DNA of 64,000 nt. It comes from Dermatemys mawii. Lineage: Eukaryota; Chordata; Testudines; Dermatemydidae. Both the position numbers and the translations under genes were made by a program. Shown here one piece after another: positions 10,538 to 21,589 of this stretch. The stretch spans positions 14,532,616 to 14,596,615 of the forward strand of contig ML677348.1 in assembly GCA_007922305.1 (NCBI GenBank). The letters are read 5' to 3'. Position 1 is the stretch's first letter. The number at the start of each line of letters is the position of its first letter. Below the pieces are notes generated by a model, which saw nothing but the letters and a program-made list of their open reading frames with translations, was not told where the DNA came from and ran no database searches.

Positions 10538-12461
10538 ATATCACTGAACTGAAAATAAAGTTCCAAAATCAGAATTATTTACCTGTCAGCGCCTCAATCA
10601 ACAATAGTTTAGTTTGACGGTCTTCAATTTTAATCTCTTTTCCAATGGTTATTGTTCATTTGTGCATTGTCCCTGAATAATTACATCATTTTCCTTGACA
10701 AAACAACACACTAGCATCCCCACAAGAAATGCAGTAGTGGGATTTCGGATATGAAGACTAACATTCTTGAAAAAGAACATTAGTTGAAATAAGCAGACTC
10801 CCTTGTTACTTTGCTCAGAAGGTTTTCTACCTCAGTCACTGGAAATACCACAAGGTCATCTTTTTTTCCTGTACAACATATTCTCGAATGTAATGCTTCT
10901 GGTGACTCATCATATGATTGTTCTTTTTGCACTCTCGAAGTGTATAGGTGAATATTGCAGTTCTTTTCCAAGTCTCATATCTTTCTTTCACTGTAACCCT
11001 AGCCCTCCCTGCAAATTTTAGTATTGTCTTGGTTCATTCAACAGATGACTATCTGTATTACAAGTCAAGAAGATAAAAACCAAAAAATAATATTCTAGTG
11101 ATAACTACTTAATTTCTGTGTTTCTAGAAATCTGGCATATCATCAGTATCAAATGATATTTAATGCACTATTTGTGAGGCTCTCTAAGTAATTATCACTC
11201 AAAGTATTAAAATTCAAAAGGAAAGAATAAAAATGTCTTTTTAATAAACTGAAAAATAAAAAGCTATGGGATCTTCCTTTTACCTCCGATGTGCTGACCT
11301 TTGGTGGCTTGAAGAGGAAAGAAGACCAGATGAGATAAATCAGTATTAATTGCTAGAGTCTGCCTGACCCTTACAAAGGCATAAAATAAGAATAAGGCAC
11401 CTCCACACACTGCATGGCCAGTACACAGAGCAAAGCAGAATTCCAGTCCCCTAACTCAAAGGAAAGCACAGATTGCTCCCTGTGTGGGGATGCAAACACA
11501 CCCCAAAAGAGTCAAGGAAGAGGCGAAGCCTTTCAGGGGAAAGGTTATGACAGTCCTAGAGGATTCCTACAACTAATTGACCGAGGACCAAAAGATGTAG
11601 GTGCTGTCAGGAGTGAGCACCAGTACCTGTACCACACTGGATACAGGTGAGTTATTGCAGCTTTAGTTATTAGGGAAGTCCTCAGTTTATGTACTTTACA
11701 GATCTAAAGGGAGAGCTGGGAGGGAAGAATTTGTCACTCCTACAGGTTACAGAATTTACATTTACCTAATAGCTAACTGCTTTTAATTGGGAGTTTGTCT
11801 CTTAATAAGAGAACAAAGGCAGAACTCCGTAAGGTGGATGTTTGTGGATTCTTTGCTGACTTAGCTATGCTTATGGTGAAAAGACAGGAGCCCAGAGAAA
11901 GCCTTATAAAAATATCAGTTTCCCTGAATTTAATATGCTGATCGCAATACCTGTACCAATTTGGATACAGGCTGCAGACTTCCTGTCTCACTAGCAACCA
12001 TAGAGACCAGACCACTATTAACTCAATGTCTGAAATGCTGTAAGCTGTAAGGAAGCCTAGACATTTGTTTGCCAACATCATTAAAATGTTTGCAAAAAGG
12101 ACTGAAGTACCATGATTTTTTCAAGTTCTAACATACTACACTATGCTACGCTATAGAGAGACTGAAAAAATATTTCTGAACAAAAGGATCAGAAAATAAT
12201 GTTTGTGTGCACACACTAAAGAATAAAAATGTAAAATATTACACTGAAATTTTACTTTGTGATATGTCTAAGAGCAGTAAAATCTGGAACTCTATGCAAG
12301 AAGAAACACTAGTAGATTCACTACCCAATAGTTTTTTGTTTGATGTTTAATAGTCATTGCAAATACCATTTAAAATTTTCTTTGCTTATGTTAAATTTAA
12401 ATGTTTCTTCACCAAAATTGTATAATACTCTCTTTGAAGTTAACTGGAAGCTTGTTACTTA
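10538..12461. other. Mostly nothing recognised; holds one exon-like stretch
   Basis: About 1.9 kb without a recognised repeat. The only item of note is the open frame with a strong splice donor ending at 11646, listed separately. The 158-codon frame that begins at 12340 runs into the LTR and is not supported. Confidence 0.4.
11414..11646 (+). other. Exon-like open stretch with strong 5' splice site (speculative)
   Basis: An open frame from ATG at 11414 reads MASTQSKAEFQSPNSKESTD, continues with a CSLCGD motif, and reaches ATACAG|GTGAGT at 11641-11652, a near-consensus splice donor. The frame closes soon after the donor. The start context is weak and an in-frame stop lies about 20 bases upstream, so it could only be a first coding exon or chance. 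I recognise no family. No partner exon was found. More likely chance than real. Confidence 0.15.
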
Positions 12462-13659
12462 TGATGGTGTACCCCATAAGCCTTTACGGGGCATGCTTAT
12501 AAATGTATGTATATATGACATGACTGGAATAGGGTTTTGCTACATATGCCATGTAACATATCTATGTAAAGGTAATAACCTACTTTACCTGTTCATCCTG
12601 TTTGTATGTATGTGTCAGTTTTGTGTTCAAAGTTATGAATATTGGCTATGTGCTTGGTTAGTTGTAATCAGACTTTGGAAAGCAGCTGGTCAGCTGTCTG
12701 AGGAAAAACTATTTTCAGTGAATGCCCAATCAAAAACCATGCTAACAATGAACTTCGTAGATGCCAACCCACACCTGAGCTTCCCCAGGAGTGTGGCCTG
12801 GCTGGTCAGGAACTGAGTCTTGGAGAGATATGTGACTTGTCCATGTGGCTCTGAAACTCCATTTTACAACTGGACTCTGCGTAGGAAGGAGGAGGGGATC
12901 TCCACCCACAAGATAAAGTTTATATAAACTCTGAAGAGACCCCTCCATTTTGTCTTCAGCTGGCTCAAAGAACAGCCTCTCCGCCCCCCAAGGATACCTG
13001 AAGGCAACTAGAACAGAGAACAGTGATTGCAGGTGGGGTGCAAATGATAGCTGGACCCAGACTAAAAGGGAGATTAGTCTGAAAGAAGAAATTCACTGAA
13101 ACATCTGAGGGTGAGGCTTTACTGTACTAGTGATAGAGCTGTGTGTTCTATTTTATTTTATTTTGTAATTCACTTTATTTTGTAAATCACTTTTGTAATT
13201 CCAAGTACTGTCTGTTACTACTTGGAACCACTTAAATCCTATTTCTTATCTTTATTAAAATCACTTTTTACTTATTAATTAACCTGGAGTATATGTTACT
13301 ACCTGGGGGGGCAAAGAGCTGTCTCTCTATCATTGTTATAGAGGGCTAACAATCTATGAGTTTGCCTGTATAAGCTTTATACAGAGTAAAACTGTTTTAT
13401 TCAGGGTTTGGTCCCCACCGAGAGTTGAGCATGAGTGCTAAAGGCAGGAACACTTCCTAACCTATTTCCAGGCAAGTCCATAGCTGTTGGGGGACGTGGC
13501 TCAGACCTGGGTCTAGTTTTGCAGCAAGCTAGCGAGTCTGACTCAAAGCACGCAGGGTACTGAGGTACTAAGCTGTTCAGGCAGGAAAACAGAGGCAGGA
13601 GTAGCCTTGATATATCAGTCAGCAGCTTCTAAGGGGGTATCTGTGATCCCAACCCATCA
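12462..13659 (+). mobile_element. Solo LTR of an endogenous retrovirus-like element
   Basis: About 1.2 kb with LTR anatomy: it starts TGATGG and ends CCATCA (inverted 6-bp ends), has a TATA box TATATAAA at 12921-12928, and a polyadenylation signal ATTAAA at 13254-13259 in an AT-rich tract, then a long U5-like part ending in GTGATCCCAACCCATCA. The U5 phrases (TATAAGCTTTATACAGAG, TTGGGGGACGTGGCTCAGAC) match a common turtle LTR I remember. No clear target duplication was found, so the exact ends may be off by a few bases. No internal retroviral genes lie beside it. Confidence 0.75.
12921..12928 (+). promoter_or_regulatory. LTR TATA box
   Basis: TATATAAA, about 460 bases into the LTR, in the expected place upstream of the AATAAA-like signal. 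Known LTRs use such boxes for RNA polymerase II start; activity here is unknown. Confidence 0.5.
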
Positions 13660-16424
13660 CATTACTAACCCCTACATTCAAGACTGCAGTCTACAGAGTT
13701 TAAAGTCAGGCTCTTGTGTTCAAAAACGTGGGAGATTTCTGCATTATTTTTGTAATGATTATTTGTGATTTAGTTTATCTCCTACTTTGATACTGTGGAC
13801 CACATGGATTGAATAGATTAACTCCTGTCAGGAGCAGGAAGAGGGAGACTGATCTAGGTTAACTCGATCACCCAGTACTTCATCCACCATGTAGACAGTA
13901 ACTGTGAAGCACGTCTCCAGTCCAGTGCAACAGACATCTTTGACTTGGAAGAGGGAGGGGTGATCTCTGAGGTAGGAAAGCTGAAACAAAGGGATTTGAT
14001 TTGGTTTTAAAAAGTGTAGCCCTGACTAACTACTAGAGGAGGGACTTTGGGAAACAGAGGTCAGAGCTTGGCATGTAGGCTTGCTCTCCCAACCCAAGGC
14101 TGAAGGATGTCTGAGCTAAGCAGAGCCTGCTTAACTACACAAAGAAAAACTGGAAAGTTAGGTAAGAGGCAAGCGTAGGGCTTTTTTATTGTATTAACCC
14201 ATCTCTCCAACTGCTATGTTCCTGTTGACAAGTAATATTTGGTTTTGAAAAGCCTGAACTGTGTCGCTGCATATATTTTCTGATTACAGAGCTCCCAAGA
14301 GAGAAGACTCCTGCAGAGAACCAAGCCAATCTGTGTGCTAATGTTCCTTTATTTAATGGCTACTGTTGTAGTTTTCATCAAGAAAAATAGTACGATTTCT
14401 CAGATACACAATATAGCTGTTGGTAAAATATAACTTCATACTAGTGGCCAACACCTCAATAGTTTACACCAGAAATTCTGAAATCATCCTTGGCCCCAAG
14501 TTAACCTTTTGTCCACTATCTCCCTTGTCTGTATATTTTGCATATACATCTCTGGAATTTTGCCAGAATTTATCAGGAGTTTTTCAAGTATCCATATTCA
14601 TTCTTTAATCACTTTCCATCCCAACTGCTCCAATTCCTTCTCATATCATAGACAATCTTTCACAAATACATTTAACTGAGATCATAGAGCTAAGTTAAGG
14701 CTATTCCCACACCTCAGAAAGGGGACTCCATATTAAGCATGATTTCCTTCCCTCTTCTGGGGCTTCCTCTCCACTTCCAATTCCAATTCAAAACTTTCCA
14801 TGGAGTTGGTTCCCTCCTATTTCTTCTCCAGTTTTGTCCTCTTTTCTTCTCCCTTCATTATGGCTGCCACATTTGGGGTTTGCTATCAAAACTCTTTTCT
14901 GAGCCACTAAATCTCAACCTCTTCCAGTCTTGCCATAGAACTTTTCTTTTTGTTTTAACTTTTGATAGACTAAATCCTTTTTATATTCCCCTTCTCTGAA
15001 AATAAATGCATCTTTAGTACTAAGATTTAAGCTATTATTTTTATTCTAATAGTTTTTCTGCCTTTCAAACTGGTACAAAAATCACTGTACCCAATTCTAT
15101 GAGCCATTTTTTCTCTCTCACTCTCTCTGTAAAGGGAACTATAAAAATAAATACTAATTACAAGTACTCCCATCCCTCTTCCTGCAAAACACAGCTTTAC
15201 CTCCTACAAGAAGTTTGAATAATTGCAACTTGTACCATTTTACTTGCAACTTCCACTAGTAATTACTCCCTAATAGCACCTTTCTAAATGCATTTAAAAT
15301 ATTAGGCTCCCAGGGGGATAGTCTTAGACAGAGGGGACAAAGTACATCAGTCAACTGAAACATCAATTCCCAAAACAATCACTTAAAATATTTTGGATTC
15401 TTTTTTAAAAATGCTGGTATTTCTGGTAGCCTTTCAGATTATGTTGCTATGGTAAGAGTGTTCACTGTAGCCAGTGGTACAAATGCCTGTAAGGTAACAG
15501 AGCCAAGGAATTTTTTTTAAAAAAAATTGTATTACTCATACCCCAGTGTACCATGTGGAAAAAAGAGGAGCCACCTCCCACAACTCTCCCTGTCATAAGA
15601 CAAAAATATTTTTCCCTAAAAATGTTTAATGGTAGTCCTATGAACAAGCTGACCATAGGCATATGCAGCCTACAACCATAACTGACACGGGAGAGTTTTA
15701 ATCTCTAAAGATGAGCACTGTCTGAGAAATCTGCTTTGATCCAGGACTAAAGCAAAGTCTATTTATGATCAGCCACTGCAATCTGTCCAGTAACTAAGAG
15801 GGCAGTCTTATCAGTCCCTCTGAAAACACAAACTGTACAATCCTGAAAGTCTAAGAAAGTGATTAATGAAAAACTGAAGGAAATAATGACTTAACTCTCA
15901 GAGTCACAAAACAGATGTTACATTATTAAAAACCCACAAAGCACATTTCTCCTTGTGTTCTGACAAAATCAAATGAGATCAGTTTTTCATCTACATTATA
16001 TGAGACTAACATATTGCTTTGCAGTTTGACAATATTAATAGTCCAAAGCCCTCATTTTTGCTGTTTAACTGTTCTTGGTATTAACCTATTTTAAACTGGT
16101 CACTTTAGCCCACAATTTATTTATTTTTTGATGCAAAATGCAAGCTTTTTAAGAGCTCTGTCAATTAAGCCTCAATCTAGAGTAAACAGTGAACCATAAA
16201 TGCAAAAATTACTTCTACTTCTCAAGGCAAGATTTTGAACACTAGCTTGAAGAGCAGAAGCTGACACTGCAGAAAATTACAGGCAGGGAAAATCTGCAGC
16301 TACGTTCACCAGTAGCTGACAGGAATATTAAGAAGTACCAGGGATTAACAAAAGAGCTGTGATACCCTTCCAAAAATCATTTCATTACTGTGACTCTTGA
16401 TATATTCCCTCTTCTTCTAGCACA
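13660..16424. other. No gene seen
   Basis: About 2.8 kb with no clear exon. A pyrimidine-rich portion at about 14730-15000 may be a very old L2 piece but lacks the diagnostic end. A run of T and A near 15510-15530 is a simple low-complexity stretch. Confidence 0.35.
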
Positions 16425-16720
16425 GAAGTTCCCAAACTGGGGTTTGTAAAATGTTACAAGGGGTTCTCAGGAAAAAAATTCCCTAATGGAGGACAGAGCT
16501 GTCCCCAGGGACTCTGAGCAGCATGGGGCCAGCAGCCCAGAGACCCTGGACTTCCAAAAGCTAAGCAGATCAAAGCAAGCATATCTATCACACTGAGGAG
16601 ATTTAAACTTCAAGACTCCTTATCAGAGATGGAAAGGGAGGTGGATATTCTTTTGCTGTTTTTAAAATTAAATAGGCAGCTAGTATTGTTTTTAAAATTA
16701 TTATGCACAACAAGTTTAAG
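16425..16720 (+). mobile_element. hAT-family element, 5' part
   Basis: Begins with the terminal motif CAGAAGTTCCCAAACTGGGG and continues with GGGGTTCTCAGGAAAAAA, ATGGGGCCAGCAGCCCAGAG and TATTCTTTTGCTGTTTTTAA. I recognise this as the left part of a common turtle hAT repeat of the 'gttcccaaactggggttc' type. The right end with its inverted repeat is missing; the sequence passes directly into a probable LTR. Confidence 0.65.
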
Positions 16721-16723
16721 CTT

Positions 16724-17622
16724 TGTTGTAATGTGCGTTGTTTGCCTCGACTGTTCCAATGGCCCCCTCCCTCAAGTCCCCTGGGGAAGTAGATCGGTAC
16801 TGTGTGCAGCTAACACTGTTGCAAGCATTGCAAAGCATTATGGGAGGGGTTAAAGGCATGAGTGTGGAATGAAAAGGTTTTTTTGCAGGACATGAGGGGC
16901 CGGAGCGGGGAGGAGAGAACAGCAGCACAGAGAGAAAGAGAGAGAGAGAAGGGGTTAACTTTGTGCTCCTCCTAGACCAAAGATAAGATGTTGATTTCAG
17001 CCAGCTCAAGGCCGCAAATGTGCTGCTACCTGCCAAGAAAGAAGGGGGTCCAAGATTTCAATCCTGCCCTACTGTAAGAAAGGAGAATCACAATACAAAA
17101 TGCAAAGACTGCAAAAAGAAGCAAGACCAACGAAGGCCAGCAAGAGAAAAACAGTCTACCTTGGCGACCCTGGAGCCAGTGTGTTTTGGGAAAGCTGAAG
17201 AAGCCACAAAAGGTGGTCTGGACTGGAATACTGAGCAAAGGTCTCTGAAGGGGATGCCCCCAAGAAACCCCAGGGCATAAAACCCCTCCCGAGAGTGGAA
17301 GCAAGTTGGAGATTGGCAGCAGAACCCCAGGACGACTGGTGCACTAGACAAAACTCCTGTTCACCCCTTCTGGTGGTATGCCTCAGGCCTGGCCAGCCTG
17401 GGCGGCATGTCTGTAAGTATGAAAGTGGGATAGAGTTTGAGCACTAACGCTTCTTTCTTCCTTTGAGTGACATAGAAGCAGTTCCTGCACTCACTGCTTT
17501 TTTTTATTATTATTTTCTTAATAAAGCTTTAAAATTCAGTCACATGGTGTATTCTCTTCATCTTCACTTCACGATCCTGCAGTCTTAGCCTGATCAACTG
17601 AAGCCCAGGCAGATTGGTAACA
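16724..17622 (+). mobile_element. Probable solo LTR
   Basis: About 0.9 kb from TGTTGTAATG to GGTAACA, with a TATA-like CATAAAA at 17276-17282 and a polyadenylation signal AATAAA at 17520-17525 followed by a T-rich, then short U5-like segment. A GA-rich tract (GAGAGAAAGAGAGAGAGAGA) lies near 16930. TG..CA ends and the order of signals fit an LTR, but I see no matching target duplication, so the limits are provisional. Short open frames across it on both strands have no recognisable domains. Confidence 0.45.
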
Positions 17623-17639
17623 AAAATCTGTCACAGAGC

Positions 17640-18888
17640 AACCGAGGGAGGGAGATGGCGCAAGCAAGGAGTGGGGCAGAGGTTGGGGCACCCAGTTTTG
17701 TATAATTAGAAAGTTGGCAACCCTACCCCCCAAAAAAATATTTTACAATATGCAATAAATTCTTCACAACTTCACCATTCACTGTATCATCTTCAAGTGT
17801 AATTCTATTTTGAGAGAGTTATTGAAGTAATAAAAGTAGCATTGTTCATTTCCATTTGTATAGTCTCTTCATAACTCCCAGATAAATCTTTTAAATATAC
17901 AAGTAGAAGTATGTTTTTTTTCAGCTAACAGTTCTGTAAACTCATCCTGGAATCTGAAAGTCAGACTTGACTCTTTCTAGTTCATGCATCACTAACCATA
18001 AAGAGATTCTACAGTTAGAACTTGGTTCAATGATTCTACTGAAGATGTTTAAGCCAAAATAGTCCTGTCTCCAGAACTGCACTGGCTCTGCAAGGCTAAC
18101 AAGAGTAAAAAGTGAAAAAAAAAAATAAAAATCCAGTCAGTAAAATAATCAGCGATGACTCAATACACATGTGGAGCAGGTCAGCTGAGAGAGTTAGTGT
18201 CATTCCACTGCCACCTTTCAAAACACTAAATGCCCAAGTAGCAGTAGGGACCTGAAGAGTGAAATACAGATTCCAATTTAAGTATGTGATTCCCACTTTC
18301 TCGCTGCTTTGCCGACCTATTTATTCTCTTAATGAAATCTGGTTTTATACAGAAAAAAGTGGCTTTATGTGACCAAATATGAGAGAGCATTTGTTTACAT
18401 TAGTGCTCACAATGTACTAGTGACTTCCCAAATACAAAAGATTACCCAATACCTCAGCCAAAGATCTTACAAACTGAAGTCAGACAGATAAAGAGTAGGT
18501 GAAAAGGTACAACAATGTGAGTGGTCAACATGTTAAAATGGCCACTAAAACAGAATTATTTTGTGTGCCGATACAGAGGTTCTCTCCAATCTCAAAATGT
18601 AGCCATAGCTAACCAGATACTGTCTTGCATGTCTGACAGCTGCCAACTTGGTCAACACACCAGAGATTGAACTGGTGAGCCTCCAGAGCTAAAAGCATGA
18701 GCTGCTGAAGCTAAAGAACAAAGCCTCTGTAAAGGTGGGTCATAATTCATATTCTTCTGTCAATTACCACAAAGGGGAACCTCTAACACACAGTCACCCG
18801 TGGGTTACACATGCATCATGAAAGTGGTCCTTTATATAAGGAATTTAAATACAATGTGGAGAATGAACTTGAGTAGAGCTAGTCAAAA
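17640..18888. other. No gene seen
   Basis: The short phrase AGTTGGCAACCCTACCCCCC at 17712-17731 looks like the end of a 'ttggcaaccct' repeat of the type also found near 30.3 and 60.0 kb. Otherwise nothing recognised. Confidence 0.35.
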
Positions 18889-19255
18889 CCTTGCAGATGA
18901 CTTTCAAAAACACTGATTCCGTTAAACCTAAATGTTTTGTGATAAAATATTGATTGTCACAAGTTTTATAGAAACTTTACAATATTTCATTATGATAAGG
19001 TTGAAACATTTCATTTTTACTTTTTTTCAACTGTTCTATATAAAATTTGAAGCAATAAGACAGAAACAAAACATTTCAACCCTATCAAAATAAGGCATTG
19101 TGATAAGGTCCAAAGGTAAATATTTTTGGAAGATTTTTTCCAAAAAAAAAGATCTGAGATTGTTTTAGTTCTCAATTAGGCCAAAAAAAATCAAAACTTC
19201 AACATCTTCGATTTTTTTCTGTGATGGAAATTCCATTTTTTCCACCAGCAGTAGT
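18889..19255. repeat. AT-rich 'gagctggtcaaaa' interspersed repeat, copy 1
   Basis: Begins GAGCTAGTCAAAACC and ends in TTTTTTCCACCAGCAGTAG. The interior is made of alternating TTTTTCAA, AAACATTTC and TTGAAAC motifs that pair with one another, giving a loosely palindromic structure. I recognise it as a common AT-rich turtle repeat whose ends are AGAGCTGGTC. Related copies appear at about 50.74-51.04 kb and 53.94-54.16 kb. Confidence 0.55.
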
Positions 19256-20612
19256 CTTGAGGCCTAAGATGAATGACTAGCAAGATAATTTGCAGGTGCG
19301 CTTGCACATTCCCAGCATGGATGAGATTTACTGGAAACGTCTCTGCAAAACCACTGCAAAAAGTTTTTAAATGAAAATTTTACATTTTCCTGCCCCCACT
19401 TATCATATGCTTATCTCATATTGCATTTGCACTTCAACTGGACTGTATTAAAGAATGTACACGCTATTTTAAGCAAGACTAGTAATTCCGGTGAAGTGTG
19501 GCGTTTTTATGACCATTTGAGGGAGTGGTGGGATACACAGAGGAAACACCAGGTGATGTTATATATCATACGTGCTCTCATACCAAGGCAAAGCAGGATA
19601 AGATATGGAAAGTTTTCAATTCCTTGAATTTTTCTTTTGAAGGATTTAGTTGACTGGAGATAGCATTTTATGGGTGAAGTACTCCGCCTACTTTTCTTCT
19701 GAAGTTTTAAAATCTTGGTTTGCACAATTTGCAGTGTAGAAGCATATGGGAAGAGGTTAAGAGTTAAGTATTTTCTTCCCCTAGCAGTACTGATTGCTCA
19801 TTCTTGACATTCTGAGCACTGCCTTTTTAATTATGTAAGCGTTCTGAGACTTCTCGGGGGAATTATTCATAATGGATGCACATTTCTTCTTCTTCTTCTT
19901 CAAAATCCTCACTTGTTTTAATTTACATTTCACTCATCATTGTAGGAACTTCACAGGAAAGAAACTAGAGCTATTCCTCTTGAAAGCAAATGTCCAAATG
20001 TAACTGAAGCCAATTTTCCCCAGCTCAGTTTGTCCTAGAAAAGGTATGCTGGTTTAAAGACCAGATATTATCAGGTTAAAAGGTTGCAGCAGGTACACCT
20101 AATAAACAATATATACACAACCTCTGAATATCTGAATTATACCTTTCCTTTGTATTAGCAAACACCTACATTTTAAACTAATTATTTACTGTGTAAATTC
20201 CTCCTTAAGTTTTATTATGCTTGCAAAGACTAGTGTATTCTAGCCAGTACATGAATTCTTGCAGACCTTACCCGGGTACTAAAAAGGTATTAAATTTCCA
20301 GAAAAGGAGAGCTCATATGAAACACAAGGCTGTGCAGACTTGTCTACTGGACAAAAGGAAAGGAGTCCTATTTTGTTTATCATACTTGCTGCGACTCTGT
20401 TAAATGTTTTCCTTCAGCAATACAGTCTTTATTGGCATTATAGGTTTCTCTTATATACTTGTTTCTCTACTCCTCTTAGGTTTTAGTATTCAGCTGGTGG
20501 CCAAGCAGGGTCTATGTGGTGATTACCAGACAATAGGAAGGAGATGCACAGACTCAGGAAACTTGCAAGGTAACAAATGAAAATACTGTGCAGATTAGTA
20601 GCTATGGTTTCA
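19256..20612. other. No gene seen
   Basis: About 1.35 kb of unique-looking sequence. A CTT tract lies at about 19886-19901. No exon recognised. Confidence 0.4.
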
Positions 20613-21019
20613 CAGATTATGAAGACAGAAGGGAACACTGTGATCATTTAGTCTGACCTCCTGCATAACACAGGTCATAGAACTTCCCTGATTTAATTTG
20701 TGTTTGATGTAGAGCAGGTCTTTTAGAAAAACATCCAATCTTGCTTTAAAAATTACCAGTGATGGAGAACCCACCACAACCCTTAGTAAGTTGTTCCAAA
20801 GGTTAATCACCATCTGTTAAAATACACTTATTTCTAGTCTGAATTTGTCACATTTCATCTTCCAGCCATCGACTGGATCTTGTCATAAAATTTTGCCTGC
20901 TAGATTGAAGTAAGTCTTTACTATCAAATCTCTGCTCTCCATGTGAGTACTTACAGACTGTGATCAAGGGCACCCCTTCACCTTCTCTTTGTTAAGCTAC
21001 ATAGATTGAGCTCCTTAAG
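20613..21019 (-). mobile_element. CR1 LINE 3' end
   Basis: Reverse-orientation CR1: GAACACTGTGATCATTTAGT, CTGACCTCCTGCATAACACA, GAAAAACATCCAATCTTG, GATGGAGAACCCACCACA and TTGAGCTCCTTAAG occur in the order expected for the antisense 3' untranslated region and end of ORF2. Compared with the copies at 60.7 and 63.2 kb it is the same subfamily. It is truncated and stops just before the long-TIR element at 21035. Confidence 0.85.
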
Positions 21020-21034
21020 GGGGAGTTTACTCAT

Positions 21035-21580
21035 CTGTAACTGGAGGTTCTTTGAGATAAGTGGTCCCTATCTGTATTCCACTGTAGGTTACGCATGCAC
21101 TCTGTGTGTTTGGAGCCAGAGAATTTGGAAGTAGTGCCTGTTGGTCCACCTCATGTCTCCATCTGAGGCGATAAAGGGCAGAGCAGACTGACCTCCCTCC
21201 AGTTTCTTCTCTACTGCAAATCAGTCAGTCAATATCCAAAGCAGAGGGAATGGAGGGCCGGTAGCAGAGGGGTGAAAGTAAGCCAGCATGCCCATGTATG
21301 GTGTACCAGCAAGAAGCAGCAGCGAGTTATGTGGGCTTGTGGCTCCAGCAATATTGAGGGCTACCACAGCCCTAGCCCCGGACCCTTTAAATCCTGATGT
21401 AAATGTCCTGGGGATTTAAAGGCTTGGCCTCATCCGGTAGAGGCCACGCTTCTTCCAATTGAGGCCCCGCCTCCTCCTCAGGACTCTGGAGTACCAACAA
21501 GTCATTTAAGTTACTTTCACCCCTGGCGGGTAGTGGAATATAGATAGGGACCCCACATCTCAAAGAACCTCTAGTTACAG
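21035..21580. mobile_element. Long-TIR DNA element, interrupted by a MITE
   Basis: The left arm 21035-21083 begins CTGTAACTGGAGGTTCTTTG and includes GTCCCTATCTGTATTCCACT. Its reverse complement returns at 21532-21580, ending CTCTAGTTACAG, with about five mismatches over 49 bases. A 261-bp MITE sits inside, next to the right arm; without it this element is about 277 bp. A third, forward partial match (CTTCTTCGAGTG ... TTCCACTGTGGGTG) starts at about 21598, so a tandem or larger copy may continue to the right. The transposon superfamily is not clear. Confidence 0.75.
21265..21525. mobile_element. hAT-type MITE, family B copy 1 (nested)
   Basis: Ends CAGAGGGGTGAAAGTAAG and GTTACTTTCACCCCTG form inverted repeats. 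The 8-bp target duplication is GCCGGTAG (21257-21264) and GCGGGTAG (21526-21533), 7 of 8 matching. It lies within the long-TIR element and is therefore younger than it. The same family occurs at 46627-47004. Confidence 0.9.
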
Positions 21581-21589
21581 GTAAATAAC

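Noticed and set aside
12340..12816. 158-codon plus-strand open frame
   Set aside because: It crosses the LTR start at about 12462, is hydrophobic by AT-rich composition, and has no domain or splice signal.
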